DNA of 64,000 nucleotides from Cycas panzhihuaensis (GCA_023213395.1 CM041465.1:120473741-120537740), one strand, 5' to 3'; numbered from the stretch's first letter, positions 23,890 to 35,517 are shown. Numbers and translations: made by a program. Notes: generated by a model not told the origin, from the sequence alone.

Positions 23890-24140
23890 GGGGTTAGACA
23901 AAAGGGAGACACTATGTGGAGGTTTGATTTTCTAGAGGATCTTATGGTTCTGGTTAAGAAGGATAGGGTCCGAGATAGCTAGCCATGGGGCTTGTCCTGG
24001 CGATACAGTTCCTATGCCTAGATCGTGGGGATGTCATGGTCATCTTTGACTATGAAGTCCAAAGATTATTGATATACTAGGTTGTAGGATCCTATTTCAA
24101 ATGCACTTATAATTCAATTTTACCTTATAAAAAAAAAAAA

Positions 24141-24692
24141 GTAAATTAGTACGCATCTTCAAAACTATTAGTTCTAAGCATGCTAAGTTCATCCTAGATA
24201 GTAAACTTTAAGCCATTTACATACCTAAGAGTCATCTAGTCTTCCATTTTTCCATGTTCCACCCTAATAGAAAATTTGTAAAATCCATTAGTATAGTCTT
24301 GGACACTCATCTCTCTTTGTCTCAAGCTATAAAAGTTTCTAAATAATGTCCAAGAATAGTCTATTGAAAGGAATTTCTCCTTGAGCTTGTTTACCATCTT
24401 ACTCTAAGTTCTGATCTTATCCTTTTAACTTCTCACCCTCTCCTTCTATAAGTGATCCTACCATATCATTGCATGACCTTTCAGCTCAGTACATGCAAGC
24501 TTTACTTTCTTCTCCTTTATCATTTCTTTCCATTTAAAGAACCTCTCTATATTTTTAACAGTCAACTAACTCTTTAAGTTTTAAGTTATTTTTATATTCT
24601 AGGGCATTAAGTTTTACTCTACTATTCTTTTCTTCTAAGGATTTCAACATTCTCTCCTCATAAGATAATGGATCTTATAGTCCTTCTTCCTT
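24141..24692 (-). pseudogene. Gypsy G1 gag, main fragment
   Basis: Between the two LINEs, the minus strand carries a decayed Retrotrans_gag-like region. From about 24560 to 24150, W, F and L residues spaced as in the WxxLKxxFxxxF and SVxEYTxxF motifs can be made out with stops. LINE-2 interrupts it at 24692/31270 and LINE-1 at 24140/19236, so gag lies in three pieces. The assignment rests on position between leader and zinc knuckle plus this weak resemblance. Confidence 0.5.
24682..24692. repeat. Target-site duplication of LINE-2, left copy
   Basis: CCTTCTTCCTT here is repeated exactly at 31270-31280, flanking the poly-T (reverse-strand poly-A) end and the 5' end of LINE-2. The last T positions overlap the poly-T tract, so the length is 11 bp give or take one or two. 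Confidence 0.8.
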
Positions 24693-25020
24693 TTTTTGGT
24701 AAGGTAAAAAATAATATTAGAAGGGGCTTTTTACCAGGTCCCCAAACCTTATACATCCAAGGCCAACCGGCCTAAGCAAGGTGACCATGACAAGCCCATG
24801 GCCTAGCTTACTCTAAGATCACTCCATTGACCTCCTGCATGTCTCTGTTATGTCCAGAAGATTCTATTCTAGTCAGACTCAGAAGTGCCTCCAAGAAGTT
24901 CCTTTTCTATGCCCTGTTCCTTTTATTTGCCACTACCCAATTTGCCAACCAGTCTGCCACCTTGTTTCCTTCCCTGTATGTGTTTGGAATCTGAACACTC
25001 TGTTTGGATCTCAGTACATC

Positions 25021-28000
25021 TTACACATCCCTAACGAGCTCACCAGTGCTCCACTCCAGCTCAGCTCCCCCCTTTAAGCTTTTAAACACAATAAAGGAAT
25101 AACCTTCAACTATAACTTTCTGTTCCTTCATCTCTTCCAGCATGGCTACAGCCTTATTCGTAGCCCTCACCTCCACTCCATGATTCGATTGACAACCATA
25201 ATATTCAGTAAATGCCCATATCACAGTTCCTACATGATCCCTACACAGCTTGCCCCCCCAGCCTCCCCGAGGTTACCTTTAGTTGCGCCATCAAAATTTA
25301 TTTTAATCCATGTTACTTCAGGCAGTGTCCAAGTTGATTCCCTCCTCTTCTTGATCCCACCCCTCGATCGATATATACCCCATCCATCTAAGATGCTTTC
25401 CTCCCCCATTGGGGTTCTGTCCTCCTTGGGGGGTTTTAACATCTCTAGAATGCCCCTTCTGATCATGCCGAACAACTTCTCTTCCTCTGTCTCCTTTCCA
25501 TGGAAAATTCTCCTATTATGCTTCTTCCATATATTCCAAGTACTTACTGGAAGGATTAGCTTCCAAAACCTTCCCAATGTTTTACTCTTAAATGAAGAAA
25601 CCTAGGATTTCCATTGGTCCCTCAAAGACCGAGAGAGAATCCAGTCTATTCCCATTCTAGACCAAAAGCCACCCCAAATCCCTCTCAAGTAGGGGCAATG
25701 AATACTCAAGTGATCCAGGGACTCAGCCTCCTCCCTGCATAAACCGCACCTGTTCACCACATAAATACCATGCTTCAGCAGATTATCTTTTGTTAAGAGC
25801 TTATTTTGTAAACATAACCACAAAAAAGTGGCAACCTTTGGGATAAGCCCCAATTTCCAAACCCCTACCAGCATGTCGTTCTTAGTCCATCCTTCTCTCT
25901 CTAACAACGACTTGTATCCATCTTTAACCGAATAAAATCCTGAAGGTGATATAGCCCACACCAGGGAATCAAGAGGGGTCCTCTTGGGAATATACTGTTG
26001 ATTTAATATATCTTTTACTCTCTGGATCTCCTCCTGGAAGCCGTGCTGGTTGTCAAACGTTCTCCACTTCCTATTCTTGCCCACTCCTATCCAATAATGC
26101 TTCACTAGTGTACTATATGTATCCTCACATACTCTTTGTAGGTTAGCGATATTTGGGATCTCACCCATCCTTGAAGAACTGCACCATTTGTCTTGCTAGA
26201 ATCTTATACTTTCATCATCCCCCACTTTCCATCGTAAGCCATTTCTCAGGATCTGGTGCAAGGACCATATAGCATTCCAAATGGGAGATCCGTAGACCTC
26301 TCTCACCTCATCCTTCAAAAAAATGCTTGTCCTCCAAATATTTTCTGGCTATTATTTCCCTCCACATGATGCCTTCTTCTTTAACTAATCTCCATCCCGC
26401 TTTGCCTAGGAGTACTTCATTAAGTAATCCCAGTCTCCTGACATTTAGCCCTCCCGCCCACTTAGGCTTACATACCTTCTCCCAAGATGCCAGATGAAAT
26501 CTATCTTTGTCCTCAGTTCCAAACCAAAGAAATCTCTTCATGATGCCTTCAAGGACTGAAATGACCTTGCTCGGCATCTTAAATAAAGATATTTGGTAGA
26601 CTGGGATACTCTGGAGAGAGGCCATGACTAGTTAAATCTTTCCCACCCAGCTCAGTAGCACCCCTTTCCAGCCTGCCAGTCTCCTGTTGAACCTCCCCAT
26701 AATAGGATCCCATAAATCCTTACACATCCTTCCCACAAAAAGAGGCATCCCTAGATAAGAGGCGGGTAGATGTCTAGTGGGAATTTCCAGGATTCTACTT
26801 ATCCGTCTTTGAAGCCTATCGGGGGTGTTGATGAAGAAGACAGAGCTCTTATCCAAGTTGATTCTTTAATTTGAGGCCCTCTCATAGGCCTAGAGGCCAA
26901 ATTTCAGGGCTCGGGCCTCACCAAGGGATGCCCTGCTCAGGAAGATGTTATTGTCCACAAACTGATGGTGAACAATATTTTCTAGGTTGGAGGAAGGCTT
27001 CAGTCCTGAGATCCACCCTAATCTCTTAGCTTCCTCGGTAGCACTTCCTAATATTTTAGCCATTATAATAAAAAGGAAGGGGGACAGTGGGTCTCCTTGC
27101 CTCAAGCCCCTGTGCCCGGGAAAAAAGGGGGTCGATCTATCGTTTATTATCACCGAAAACGAGATACTAGAGATACAACATCTCATCCATTCCCACCAGA
27201 CCTCCCCAAAACTAAACGCTTTGAGATAATCTAACAGACAGTCCCAGGCCACCCAGTCATAGGCTTTGGACATGTCTATTTTTATTATCATCCCTGCTTC
27301 TTTTCTGTGATAGGTCGGTGAATTGTTTCATTAACTGTTATTATCCCATCCATAATTTGTCTGCCCCTAACGAAACCATCCTAGTTAGGTAAAATAATAG
27401 ACGGTAGGCATTCTCTAAGGCGATTCACTAACACTTTAGCCAAATTTTTATATTTTACATTACATAGGCTTATCGGTCTAAAGTCTTCCATTGCTTTCAC
27501 CCCCTCCTTTTTCGAGATCAAGACTAAAAAAATAGCCTGCCATTCTTTCAAGATGGTCTTCCTTTGAAAAAACTCATTTAGTGCCGAGATTAGGTCATTC
27601 TTTATAATGTCCCAATACTCCTAGAAGAAGCTAGGCAGAAATCCGTCTAGCCCAGGGGCTTTATCCCTCCCCATTTTGAAGACGGCCTTCTAGACGTTGT
27701 CTGAAGATAACAGTTCAGTTAGTTTCATGTTCTGGGCGTCGCTAAGCGTAGTTGGAATATGTTACAGGAGATTTGTCCTTAGATCTAGATCCTGACAGCC
27801 AGGTTCTTCAAATAACTCTTTAAAGTAATCCATCGTTATTCCTTTTATCTGATCTTCAGTATCATTCATGACTCCATCCTTACTTCACATTTTACTTATT
27901 CTATTATAAGATCTATGCTTTAGTACTGACAAGTGGAAGAACTTAGTGTTTCTATCTCCCGCCTCTATCCATTGCTACCTCAATTTCTGCTTCCAGTGTA

Positions 28001-29093
28001 TTTCCTCCCTGGATAATACCTCCTCTAATCTTTTGGTGGTTGAATGTTCTAATTGATCCAAAATCTATGACCTACCCTCAATTTGGATCCTTTCTTCTAT
28101 CCTCTTCAGCTCCTCCCGCAGGTTTCCTTTGTCTTTAAAGATGTTTCTGAACACCTCCTTATTCCATATTTTAATCTATTTTTCAATCCAATCTAACTTT
28201 TTCAAAAATCTGAACATAGCAAACCCTGACATCAAGTATCCCCACCATTCACTAATCTTTTCTCTAAGATCAGGATGCTGTAACCACATTAACTCGAAGT
28301 GGAATGGGGCCCCACCTTCCTTCCCTAGGTAGGAAGACTCCATAACCCAAGGGGAATGATCCAAGGCTATTTTCGGAAGAGCCTCGAGCTTGATATCCTC
28401 AAACTGGCAAGTCCATTCATAGTTGGTTAACATTCTGTCTAACTTGATCTGGATATGACTGTGACCTAATCTCCTGTTAGACTAGGTATACTTGGCTCCC
28501 CTTAAAGGGATGTCCATTAAACCATCGAATTGTAGAAAATCCCTGAAATTAGACATACTCCTAGACCATCCCACTTGAGCCCCTTTCTTTTCCTCCGAGT
28601 TGAGAGCTGTATTGAAGTCCCCAGCCACCAGCCAAGGGCCTTGCCATTCCTTATGTACCTCCACTATTCTTTCCCATAACCTCTTCCTTCCCTCCATCGT
28701 CGTAGGAGCATATATGTTGGTTATCCAGTAAGGTCTGTTTGTCCTTGCACAAGCCAAACAAAGTATGATGAAGTGTTCACTTTTGACCACCACAAATCCT
28801 TTCCACTTATCTGGATTCCAGAGAGTAGCCAGCCCCCCAGCGCCCATTGGTCCCTTTGAGGTACATCGTTCCCCCCTCCTCTAGATCTTCTTGAATACCT
28901 CTATCTCCTTTTTCTGTTCGATTTTCATCTCCTGCAACAGGACTACATCCACACTCATCCTGATCCTCAATTCCTTTACCATTCTCTGCTTTGATGGGGC
29001 ATTAAGACCCCTTATATTCCATGATGAGACCCTCAAGGTCATCCCAGTTGCTTTTCTATCATCCTTTCCTACTTCTGAGGAGAGGGCCTTCAA
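25021..29093 (-). pseudogene. LINE-2 ORF2: endonuclease, RT, zf-RVT, RNase H
   Basis: Reading down from 29093. Endonuclease: SSWNIRGLNAPSKQRMV (catalytic Asn kept), VLLQEMKIE, then after a stop GAGGLATLWNP, NIYAP, LVAGDFNTAL and LDHSPW (29040-28340). RT: ISLCNVKYK with KVLVNRL (around 27470-27430), KIDMSKAYDWVAW, GLRQGDPLSPFLF and FVDNNIFL (27291-26890); the catalytic FADD-type box has Asn for the second Asp. C-terminal part: LPASYLGMPLFVGRM (26800), SWEKVCKPKWAGGLNVRRLG (26480). zf-RVT: RCGLCREEAESLDHLSIHC (25760-25700). RNase H: IKINFDGATKGNLGEAGGA and EVRATNKAVAML to 25021. Several stops break the frame; the Asp loss would inactivate RT by itself. Confidence 0.9.
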
Positions 29094-29099
29094 ACTGTC

Positions 29100-31254
29100 C
29101 CCCCTCCTTGCGAGTACTTTGGATCCCCAGATCGATTTGGGCCACTATTTCCTTTTCCTTGGTCGCCTTTTTAGATGGTCTTCCGACCCTCTTCTCAATC
29201 CCAAAGTCAGGAACCATTTTCAGGTCCAGAGTGCCGCTTTTATCTTTAAAGATCCATTTTCGAATACCTCCTCCTCCCTTCCCCTGTACATCTCTTCTCC
29301 CAGCCTCTTATGTTGCTTTCCCCAACAACCCCTCCCCTTGGTCTAGTTCCTGCACCCTCCCCTCCTCTGCTTCTAAGAGGTAGTCTTCCTCATTCTAGTT
29401 AATCTCCTTCGCTTGCCCAAACGAAACTGGCTCTATCGTCATAAGAGGCTCAACCTCTATTTCACTAGCTTGACCATCGATCCTTGGAAGTCCCGCTGTC
29501 TGATCTCCAGTGCTCTCTGCTATTGAGCCATGTTCTTGATTCAGAGTTTAACCCATCACCTCTTGGGACTTGTTAGCGTCTGTGGCCGGGTTCTCAACCG
29601 CAATTTCACTAGCTTGACCGTTAATCCTTTGAAGTCCCACTATCTGATCTTTAATGCTCTCCATTGTTGAGCCTTGTTCTAGAATCAGAGTCTGGCCCAT
29701 CACCTCTTAGGGCTTGAAAGCATCTGTGGCCATGTCCTCACCTCTGGTCACTTCTAACTCCTTTGCTTCTTTCTCTTTACTATCCTCTCCCTTATTAGTA
29801 TTTGGTAGGATTGGGACACCTAGACATTGAAAGGGTAAATGGCCCTTACATTTGCATTTTGTACACCTGAAACCCTCCGCTTTATAAAATATTCTTTATT
29901 TAATAAACCTTCCTGTCGATTCGATATCAATTTCTTTTATGAGGTCATAGTCCAATCTAGCTAGGACACAAAATTTGGCATTCATCAATCATGATCTATT
30001 TTTTGTCACTGAATCCAACGCTAATAAGGGACTAATCGTCCTAGCTGTGCCTTTAATCACCTCTGGATTCCAGAAATATAGTGGTAACCCCGGTAACTGC
30101 ACTCACACTGTTGTTTGTTTAACCATTGGGATTGTCAGATCAAAGTCTGGATGCCATTTTTCCAGAGACATGGCTTTTCTGCTAAACATCCAATGTGATT
30201 TTAAGAAGATGATAATCATATCCTCTTGATTTACAAATCTAAAAAGGATACATCCCCTTGGCATAGCCATCGCCTCTACCGAATTCCTAGTTTTCCATTT
30301 ATTTCTTATCCACCCTCGAATAATATCCAACCCCGATCTAGATCCAGAAAACCTACCCACCAAACTATTCTCCCAATATTGAATGGTCTTCTCAGTTAAC
30401 TCCTTCAGAACTATAATTTTAAACCGATTGTCTTTCAGCACAGGGTAAATCTCATATTCTTCAAAGTTTCCTCCTTTCAGGGCATCAAGGTAAGTCCTTC
30501 CCGTAGGAGAGGACTGGGTCTGATCTATTTGTTCTTTCATCATATTAAATAACTAGTACCAAAATTGAAACAAAGCTTCATGTACTCACCACTCTTTTGA
30601 GTCCATGAATTTTATCCTTGGGATTTCTTCCTTCTTCCAAAAACTGGATGTATAAATTGGATCTTTTTGTTGTCTCTTATAGCTTGGATCGACTCTTTCC
30701 TACATAAGATAAAACACTATATGGCCTCCTCCATTTAACCACCTCCGTCGCCAGTTTGAACCACACCTACTTGTACCTTAGAGTTAGGGTTTTGGCTCCG
30801 CCTTCACCATGCAAACCCGGCTCTTCACTCCTTTGCTTTTCTTTTAACCTGTGTGGTTCATAACTCGGAACTTGTATGCTACTACCGTCCGTTAGTGTCT
30901 CTCTCCTTCTGAGTAACCTTCTACCTGGTCTGACCATGTTCCTCAGCCCGCCTTTCTTCCCTGTTCCAAAGCCATCACCGTCTTCAGCCTTAGAAGGGCG
31001 AAAGAAGATAGTCATAGATATGGGGCGTACCTTCGTCCCGCCCGAACTTACAAGCTGCGATACCTCATAGTTTTTGCACAGCTAGGAGGCCGCTGAGGGC
31101 CCCCATCTCCATTCGGGTTGAAACCTACCCATCTCACATACGCCTGCCCGTCTGCCATCCAAACCCTTACTCTCCAGTCTCCCATCTCCATAGTCACCTG
31201 CCCGTTTGTCGCTCCAGTCGCCTGCCATTCCAAGTTGTTTAAAGCTTGCACCAA
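29100..31254 (-). pseudogene. LINE-2 ORF1: DUF4283 and zinc knuckle
   Basis: ORF1 of plant L1 elements encodes an RNA-binding protein of the element RNP. The frame opens close to the element 5' end (ATG at 31254, 68 codons, GDWRVRVWMADGQAYVRWVG). The DUF4283 domain is the open frame 30543-30103: RFKIIVLKELTEKTIQYWEN, RPRGCILFRF-like MPRGCILFRFVNQED, then WMFSRKAMSLEKWHPDFDL. A CCHC knuckle CTKCKCKGHLPFQC follows near 29870-29830. The linker to ORF2 holds a 144-bp tandem duplication (from 29459 to about 29746). Frameshifts separate the pieces. Confidence 0.82.
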
Positions 31255-31269
31255 GTGAAAATTTATGGC

Positions 31270-31280
31270 CCTTCTTCCTT
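31270..31280. repeat. Target-site duplication of LINE-2, right copy
   Basis: CCTTCTTCCTT matches 24682-24692. Next to the 5' end of LINE-2, it marks the original target within G1 gag. Confidence 0.8.
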
Positions 31281-31600
31281 AATCTCTACTCTAGTTTCTA
31301 ATTTTATTCCAATATTATTATTATATTTATTTGGTCCTTGCCTATTCCTCAGGAGGATCTCTTGTTTCTTTGACATCACCTCTACAAGCTCTTCTACCCT
31401 TCTTTACAGTTCTTGAATTCTCTTATTCAATTGTGTATTCCTCCCTTTACCCATCATGTATCTCAAGTTATTTATTTTCTTCTTATAAATACTTTCAATC
31501 TACTTATAGTAACTTTTAAATATATTTCAAAAGAAAATATAAAACTTGCTAATAATTTGTTTTAAGCTTCTTCTTCCTCTCCTCTTAAAAGTTAAACCAT
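31281..31600 (-). pseudogene. Gypsy G1 leader and gag start
   Basis: This is the sequence between the primer site and the LINE-2 insertion point. It is Ser/Leu rich in all frames with no clear start codon and no motif I can name. The call depends on position: a gypsy gag begins shortly after the primer site, and gag-like sequence resumes beyond LINE-2. Confidence 0.4.
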
Positions 31601-31612
31601 GCTCTTATACCA
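31601..31612 (-). other. Primer-binding site of gypsy G1
   Basis: GCTCTTATACCA on the plus strand is the complement of TGGTATAAGAGC, one change from the initiator-Met primer site TGGTATCAGAGC. It lies two bases from the LTR end (TGAGGG at 31615), which sets the minus orientation of G1. Confidence 0.75.
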
Positions 31613-31614
31613 AA

Positions 31615-32247
31615 TGAGGGGGAAGTGATTCCTTTAACAATACATGCATCCGAAGAAAATAAACTATCTACTAAATTAAAGCAGAACTAGACTTCATAAG
31701 AACACCTTTTTTTATAAAATTTTTAGTTTTTTATTCTAAAATTAATAAAACTTAAAAAAAAAAAGAGTTTTGATATTATATAATTTTAAAAATTTGAAGC
31801 ATTTATCTCTCTAAAAATTCTAACTAGCATCCCCTAAAATAAGGAAACTGACTTGGAGCAAAAAATCCTCTAAATCTAAAACTTTTTATGTTTAGTAAAA
31901 ATTTGAAAGATTTTTAAATCATATAAAAATTAACCTATAGGTAGTTAAACATGATACAAGCCTTACAAAAACATAAACAAAGTAAAATTAGTCCCCTAAC
32001 TAAGAAAAATAATACCCATAAGATGTTATGAAAGTGTTAGACCCTTAGATGATCTTTTTTGGGCTCAAAAATATCATGAATAAGACATTAATTAATATCA
32101 TAAGTCATTCTATAAAGTGCATTTTTCAAAGAGCTATATTAAAATAATATTGATAATAAAATAGGCCCAAATAGACACTCAAATCAAAAGCTATGACCCT
32201 AATAAGTTGACCCTTCAAATGTAAAACTTGTAGGTGCTTTTACATCA
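31615..32247 (-). repeat. 5' LTR of gypsy G1
   Basis: This 633-bp LTR aligns along its length with 4429-5035. Its right end TACATCA corresponds to TATATCA at 5035, beyond which the two copies lose similarity. It starts TGATGTAAAAGC on the minus strand and ends CCCCCTCA before the primer site. Divergence between the two LTRs is high by eye, with many indels. Confidence 0.7.
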
Positions 32248-33594
32248 TCTAACTATCTAAGGCTAATGTATAACAAATTCCATAAGAACAACTATCTATA
32301 AGATGTAAACTATCTTAAGTTTTGATATAAAATGTGTAAATAAATACCTATTTTCTCCCCCTAATTTAGCATTTATGACTAGCTAAATTATTGACATTTT
32401 TAAAGTAAGGATCCTAAGAAGAAGAAAGTGGTTTCTATGAGTGATATTATTTAGTGACCTCTTATACTTCTTGGAGTCCATAAAGAAATGATGATGATTT
32501 GCTTAACCATAAACATGGAAGAATAATTTCCCTCTAAATGGGGATTATTCTTTGTAGGGTCCTTCATTTATTTTAAAGAGGATAAAAGATTTGAAGAGCT
32601 ACTATCATAGCATTGATGATCATCTAGCTACACATTCTTCCATATATATATAAGAAGGAGCCATCTTAGCGTGGCATTAACACCTCCATATGTGGTTAAA
32701 GTAGGGCTTGTTTTTTCCATGTATTTATTTCTTTAGTAAACATTTATTTTAAATTTAAAAATGGAACTAATTAATTTGTTAACTTTACTTCAATTATGAT
32801 TATCTATTTGTACATGTTATCTTGTTATTAATTAGAGAATGCTTAATTTTCATATAAAATATGCCATCATAACTAAAACTAATTATAAGAGAGGAAATAT
32901 ACTCATATGCTTATAGCTCTATATCTTATGCATGTAGGTATTTATGACTTTGAAGCAAGATATATCAAGAGTGCAACATATTAATTTGATCTTATTGACT
33001 TCTTAAGCTATTACAAAATTTAGTTATTTATCACGTCTTTTCACCTTATCCAATAATTTATTTATTGTATGTCTTATACCCTTACAATCCTTGTTTTGTG
33101 TGTTTCGTTTATAATAAAGCCCAACCACTCCTATCAAACCAAAACCACCACTAATAAAATGGTAATCATATTAAGGAGCTTTCTCTTTTTAACTTTTATA
33201 CATTTGTATTAGTGTAGAAGAATAAATAAATAACTAAGGCTTTATTTCTCAATTTATCTATAAACTTTCCTTCTTCTTTTTTTTATTTCTTATATTTTAA
33301 TTATTCTACAAACTTTTTTGTTGATTTTTTTATAAATTTTACTGAAAAACTTACTTTCTTATGAATTTGTATGGTTTTCTACTCTATAAAGTAGGAAACA
33401 ATATTGATATTTGAGGAAATAACATTGATTTTTGGGTCCTCTTTTTAAAAAGACTTTATGTTAGTCTTTAATTTTTCTTTTTACATGTCAAATCTATTAT
33501 TTTAAAGAACTAAAGAACTTAATTTATATTTTTCTAAGGTCTTACTCTTCATTTTTATTTTACATATTCATGATTTCATATTAATGATAAAGTA
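32248..33594. other. AT-rich noncoding region with an old repeat (R1)
   Basis: No coding similarity was recognised. 32450-32990 is distantly similar to 43240-43720 (R2). Shared landmarks are a short hairpin (GAATAAT...ATTATTC at 32521-32550; GGATAATTTC...GAAATTATCC at 43355-43385), TTCAT blocks, and CACCTCCATATGTGGTTAAA against ATACTTTCATATATGGATAAA. These could be LTRs of a very old element or two copies of one dispersed repeat. No termini or primer site could be fixed. Confidence 0.45.
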
Positions 33595-34150
33595 CACACT
33601 TGAAATGGACTTGCTCATAATCAATATCCTACAATCAGCATTGATCCCCTATAATGATATCTAATTGGTTTGGAAGACCCTCCATGATGTCCACTTTAAC
33701 ATAAATTTAGGCAAAAGAGATAACCTTTCAAGCAGTAGTAGATTCTATAACCTTAAGAAATAGCCCTAAGGACGAATGAATAACCTCAAAAGCCTTATCA
33801 CTCTAATAATATAATGAAAAAAATGGGATATTTATCCACATTATAATAGAACTAGGAATTTCTTACCACATATTAAACAACAGATCCTAATAGTTCATTA
33901 ACAACCCACTCTAGGCCATAAACTAGGGTCCCCTATTAAAAGCCATATCCATATCACTAATACTCTTGAAGATAACCATAGAGAAACCTTGATCCACTTT
34001 ATAACTTTTACATTCCTGAGAGATTAATGGAATTCAATTGCATTGGATCCATGTACTCAAACCTCTTAGTAAGGGCCATAAATTAAAGAATTGATAAATA
34101 AGTCCACCATTAGTTAATGACCCATTGTCTTTAAATAGAAAACTCAAGCT
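33595..34150 (-). pseudogene. LINE ORF1 (DUF4283) remnant
   Basis: The minus strand around 33850-33600 reads, with stops, KAFEVIHSSLGLFLKVIEST, then VISFA, IYVKVDIMEGLPNQLDIIIG and DIDYEQVHFKC. This follows the second half of the plant DUF4283 domain (AxxxIGxxLGxFLKVDxxT, FARICVEVDLxKGLPxxI, DYExLPFRC). The preceding part (34150-33860) is recognisable only in spots. ORF2 is not found nearby, so this is a small fragment, much older than LINE-1 and LINE-2. Confidence 0.6.
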
Positions 34151-35034
34151 ATACTCAAGATAGAGGTTGCATGCCTTACATTTAACACAACAACCCTGTT
34201 TAAGGGGTCGATCTTCTTTTTCTCTTAGAGAAGGGCAAACATCATAAGAGATGGAATGATGTAGGCATTAAGAATCATTTTCTATAATAACTACCCTATT
34301 AATTCAAAAATGTATCTCCTTCTACCATCTTACCCAACAAGCCTCTTTCCACACCCAACTCTTTATTAGGTTACTGAGATTATAAGTTGGTATTTATATT
34401 CCTTGTATTCTTAATTCTAAGTATTATTTATGGTTACATAATCCTAAGTTTCTTTTTTCTAGCCTAAGTCTAGTTATTAAGAGTCAAAACCACTACTAAA
34501 CACTTGAGGTTAGATTTTTAGATAAAAAGGGCTATAACAAAGCTAAAAAATAAAGGGGGAAATATTAACTAAGCTGCATTACTACTTGACACCTAAATGC
34601 TTCTTAAAATATTTAAAGACTTAAGATTAGGATAAATAGACTTACTAACTATATTTATCATACTTTGCCATCCTAAGATACCCTTATTTATATTAAAGGG
34701 CCTTAAAGATCCTCTTTTATCTCAAGGTAAGGCATTGATGGCTTACATTTTACTAATATTCTTAAAATTTCTATATAAACTAATATAATATTGAATGGTT
34801 CTATATCTTATATTTAAAAAATCAAATTAACTATGATACCATATTCCATTTTTTAACTTCTTATTGTTCTAATGAAAACCCTCATTAACCTAATTAGATG
34901 AAGTTATATATTTCCAGTGTCAACTTTTTTAATTTTTTATGAACACAAGCCTCATATATTCAACTTATATAGCCTCCAATAGCTCACATTAAAGTTTAAA
35001 CTAATTTGTCATTTCCTTGAGATATTTTAATAAA
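34151..35034. other. AT-rich stretch, nothing recognised
   Basis: Both strands were read. No open frame, motif, LTR terminus or tandem repeat could be supported. Confidence 0.5.
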
Positions 35035-35517
35035 TGTAATAGAAGAGTAGAATCTCATAAGAATATACTATAATCCATAAGAACACAAGGAAGAATGACA
35101 TATCTTGAGTAGTACAGGAAAGATAAATAGCAAGAGAAAGAGGGAACATGAGTGAGCTTGCTTAAAATTTTCTTCCTTTACTACACACACACACACACAC
35201 ACATATACATACACACACACATATATATATATATATATAATGAAATGTAAGTACATATATAATAAGAAAAAGGCAGTTGGTGGTAGTTTCTACCCTTAGC
35301 TAACCTTTTATGATTAATTTATAACTAATTGAGTTTATATTAATTATCCTTGATCTAGGCTTATTAGACTGATTACATTAATTATGGACTCTTTAGGACT
35401 ATAACTTACATTACAAAATACATCTCTTTGTACCAAAAAGTACTTACTTTTAAGTATTTATAACTCTAATTCATGGTATACACTCATGGTATATGATATA
35501 CATAATTAAATTTATCA
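35035..35517 (-). repeat. LTR-like repeat (copy 1 of a pair with 41428-41865)
   Basis: The stretch from TGTAATAGAAG to TTTATCA is collinear with 41428-41865 (shared CCATAAGAA, AAGAAAAAGGCAGTTG-type and ATATGATATACATAAT blocks). Directly right of it is CTTCCTCTCTTCTTTAG, on the minus strand an AAAGAAGAGAGGAAG polypurine tract before TGATAAA. The second copy has the same arrangement, so both look like 3' LTRs of minus-strand elements rather than one 5'/3' pair. A microsatellite has expanded inside (35182-35239). Confidence 0.5.
35182..35239. repeat. CA/TA microsatellite
   Basis: An (AC)n run with short TATACATA interruptions passes into (AT)n, about 58 bp in total. It accounts for the odd Tyr/Val/Cys-rich frame on the minus strand there. 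It is absent from the homologous repeat at 41428. Confidence 0.95.

Larger units (their letters stand above)
19236..24140 (+). mobile_element. LINE-1: 5'-truncated plant L1 with RNase H
   Basis: Remnants of ORF1 (19253-19700) and a broken ORF2 (19848-23889) end in TTTTACCTTAT plus a 12-A tail (24129-24140). It was inserted in the gag of G1 in opposite orientation, with gag pieces on both sides. The 5' end is truncated within ORF1; the DUF4283 part found in LINE-2 is missing. The 3' end matches that of LINE-2 (complement of TTTTTACCTTACC), so both belong to one family. No convincing target-site duplication was found. GC content is visibly higher than in the surroundings. Confidence 0.85.
24693..31269 (-). 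mobile_element. LINE-2: near full-length plant L1 with target-site duplication
   Basis: About 6.58 kb on the minus strand, from GCCATAAATTTTCACTTGG (5' end at 31269) to a short A tail (T run at 24691-24697). It carries ORF1 (DUF4283 and zinc knuckle) and ORF2 (endonuclease, RT, zf-RVT, RNase H), and is bounded by an 11-bp direct repeat. It was inserted into the gag of G1 in the same orientation. ORFs are broken by stops and frameshifts. It is the most complete mobile element in the window and the reference against which LINE-1 damage can be read. Confidence 0.9.
4429..32247 (-). mobile_element. Old Ty3/gypsy element G1, expanded by nested insertions
   Basis: Read right to left the parts are: 5' LTR (32247-31615), initiator-Met primer site (31612-31601), leader and gag start (31600-31281), gag (24692-24141), zinc knuckle and protease (19015-18560), RT-RNase H (18260-17114), integrase (16850-15610), polypurine tract (5044-5036) and 3' LTR (5035-4429). 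The RT-RNase H-integrase order marks Ty3/gypsy. The native parts sum to roughly 6 kb; the rest is copia K and related duplicated sequence (5099-15400), LINE-1 (19236-24140) and LINE-2 (24693-31269). All ORFs are broken. The two LTRs align but are clearly more diverged than the A, B and C duplicate pairs, so G1 predates that duplication. No matching 5-bp target duplication was found. Confidence 0.75.

Noticed and set aside
24141-24180. Target-site duplication for LINE-1
   Set aside because: No repeat of the sequence after the A tail (GTAAATTAGTACGC) was found near 19200-19250; the 5' edge is too uncertain.
35068-35256. Minus-strand frame rich in Tyr, Val and Cys
   Set aside because: It is a translation of the CA/TA microsatellite.
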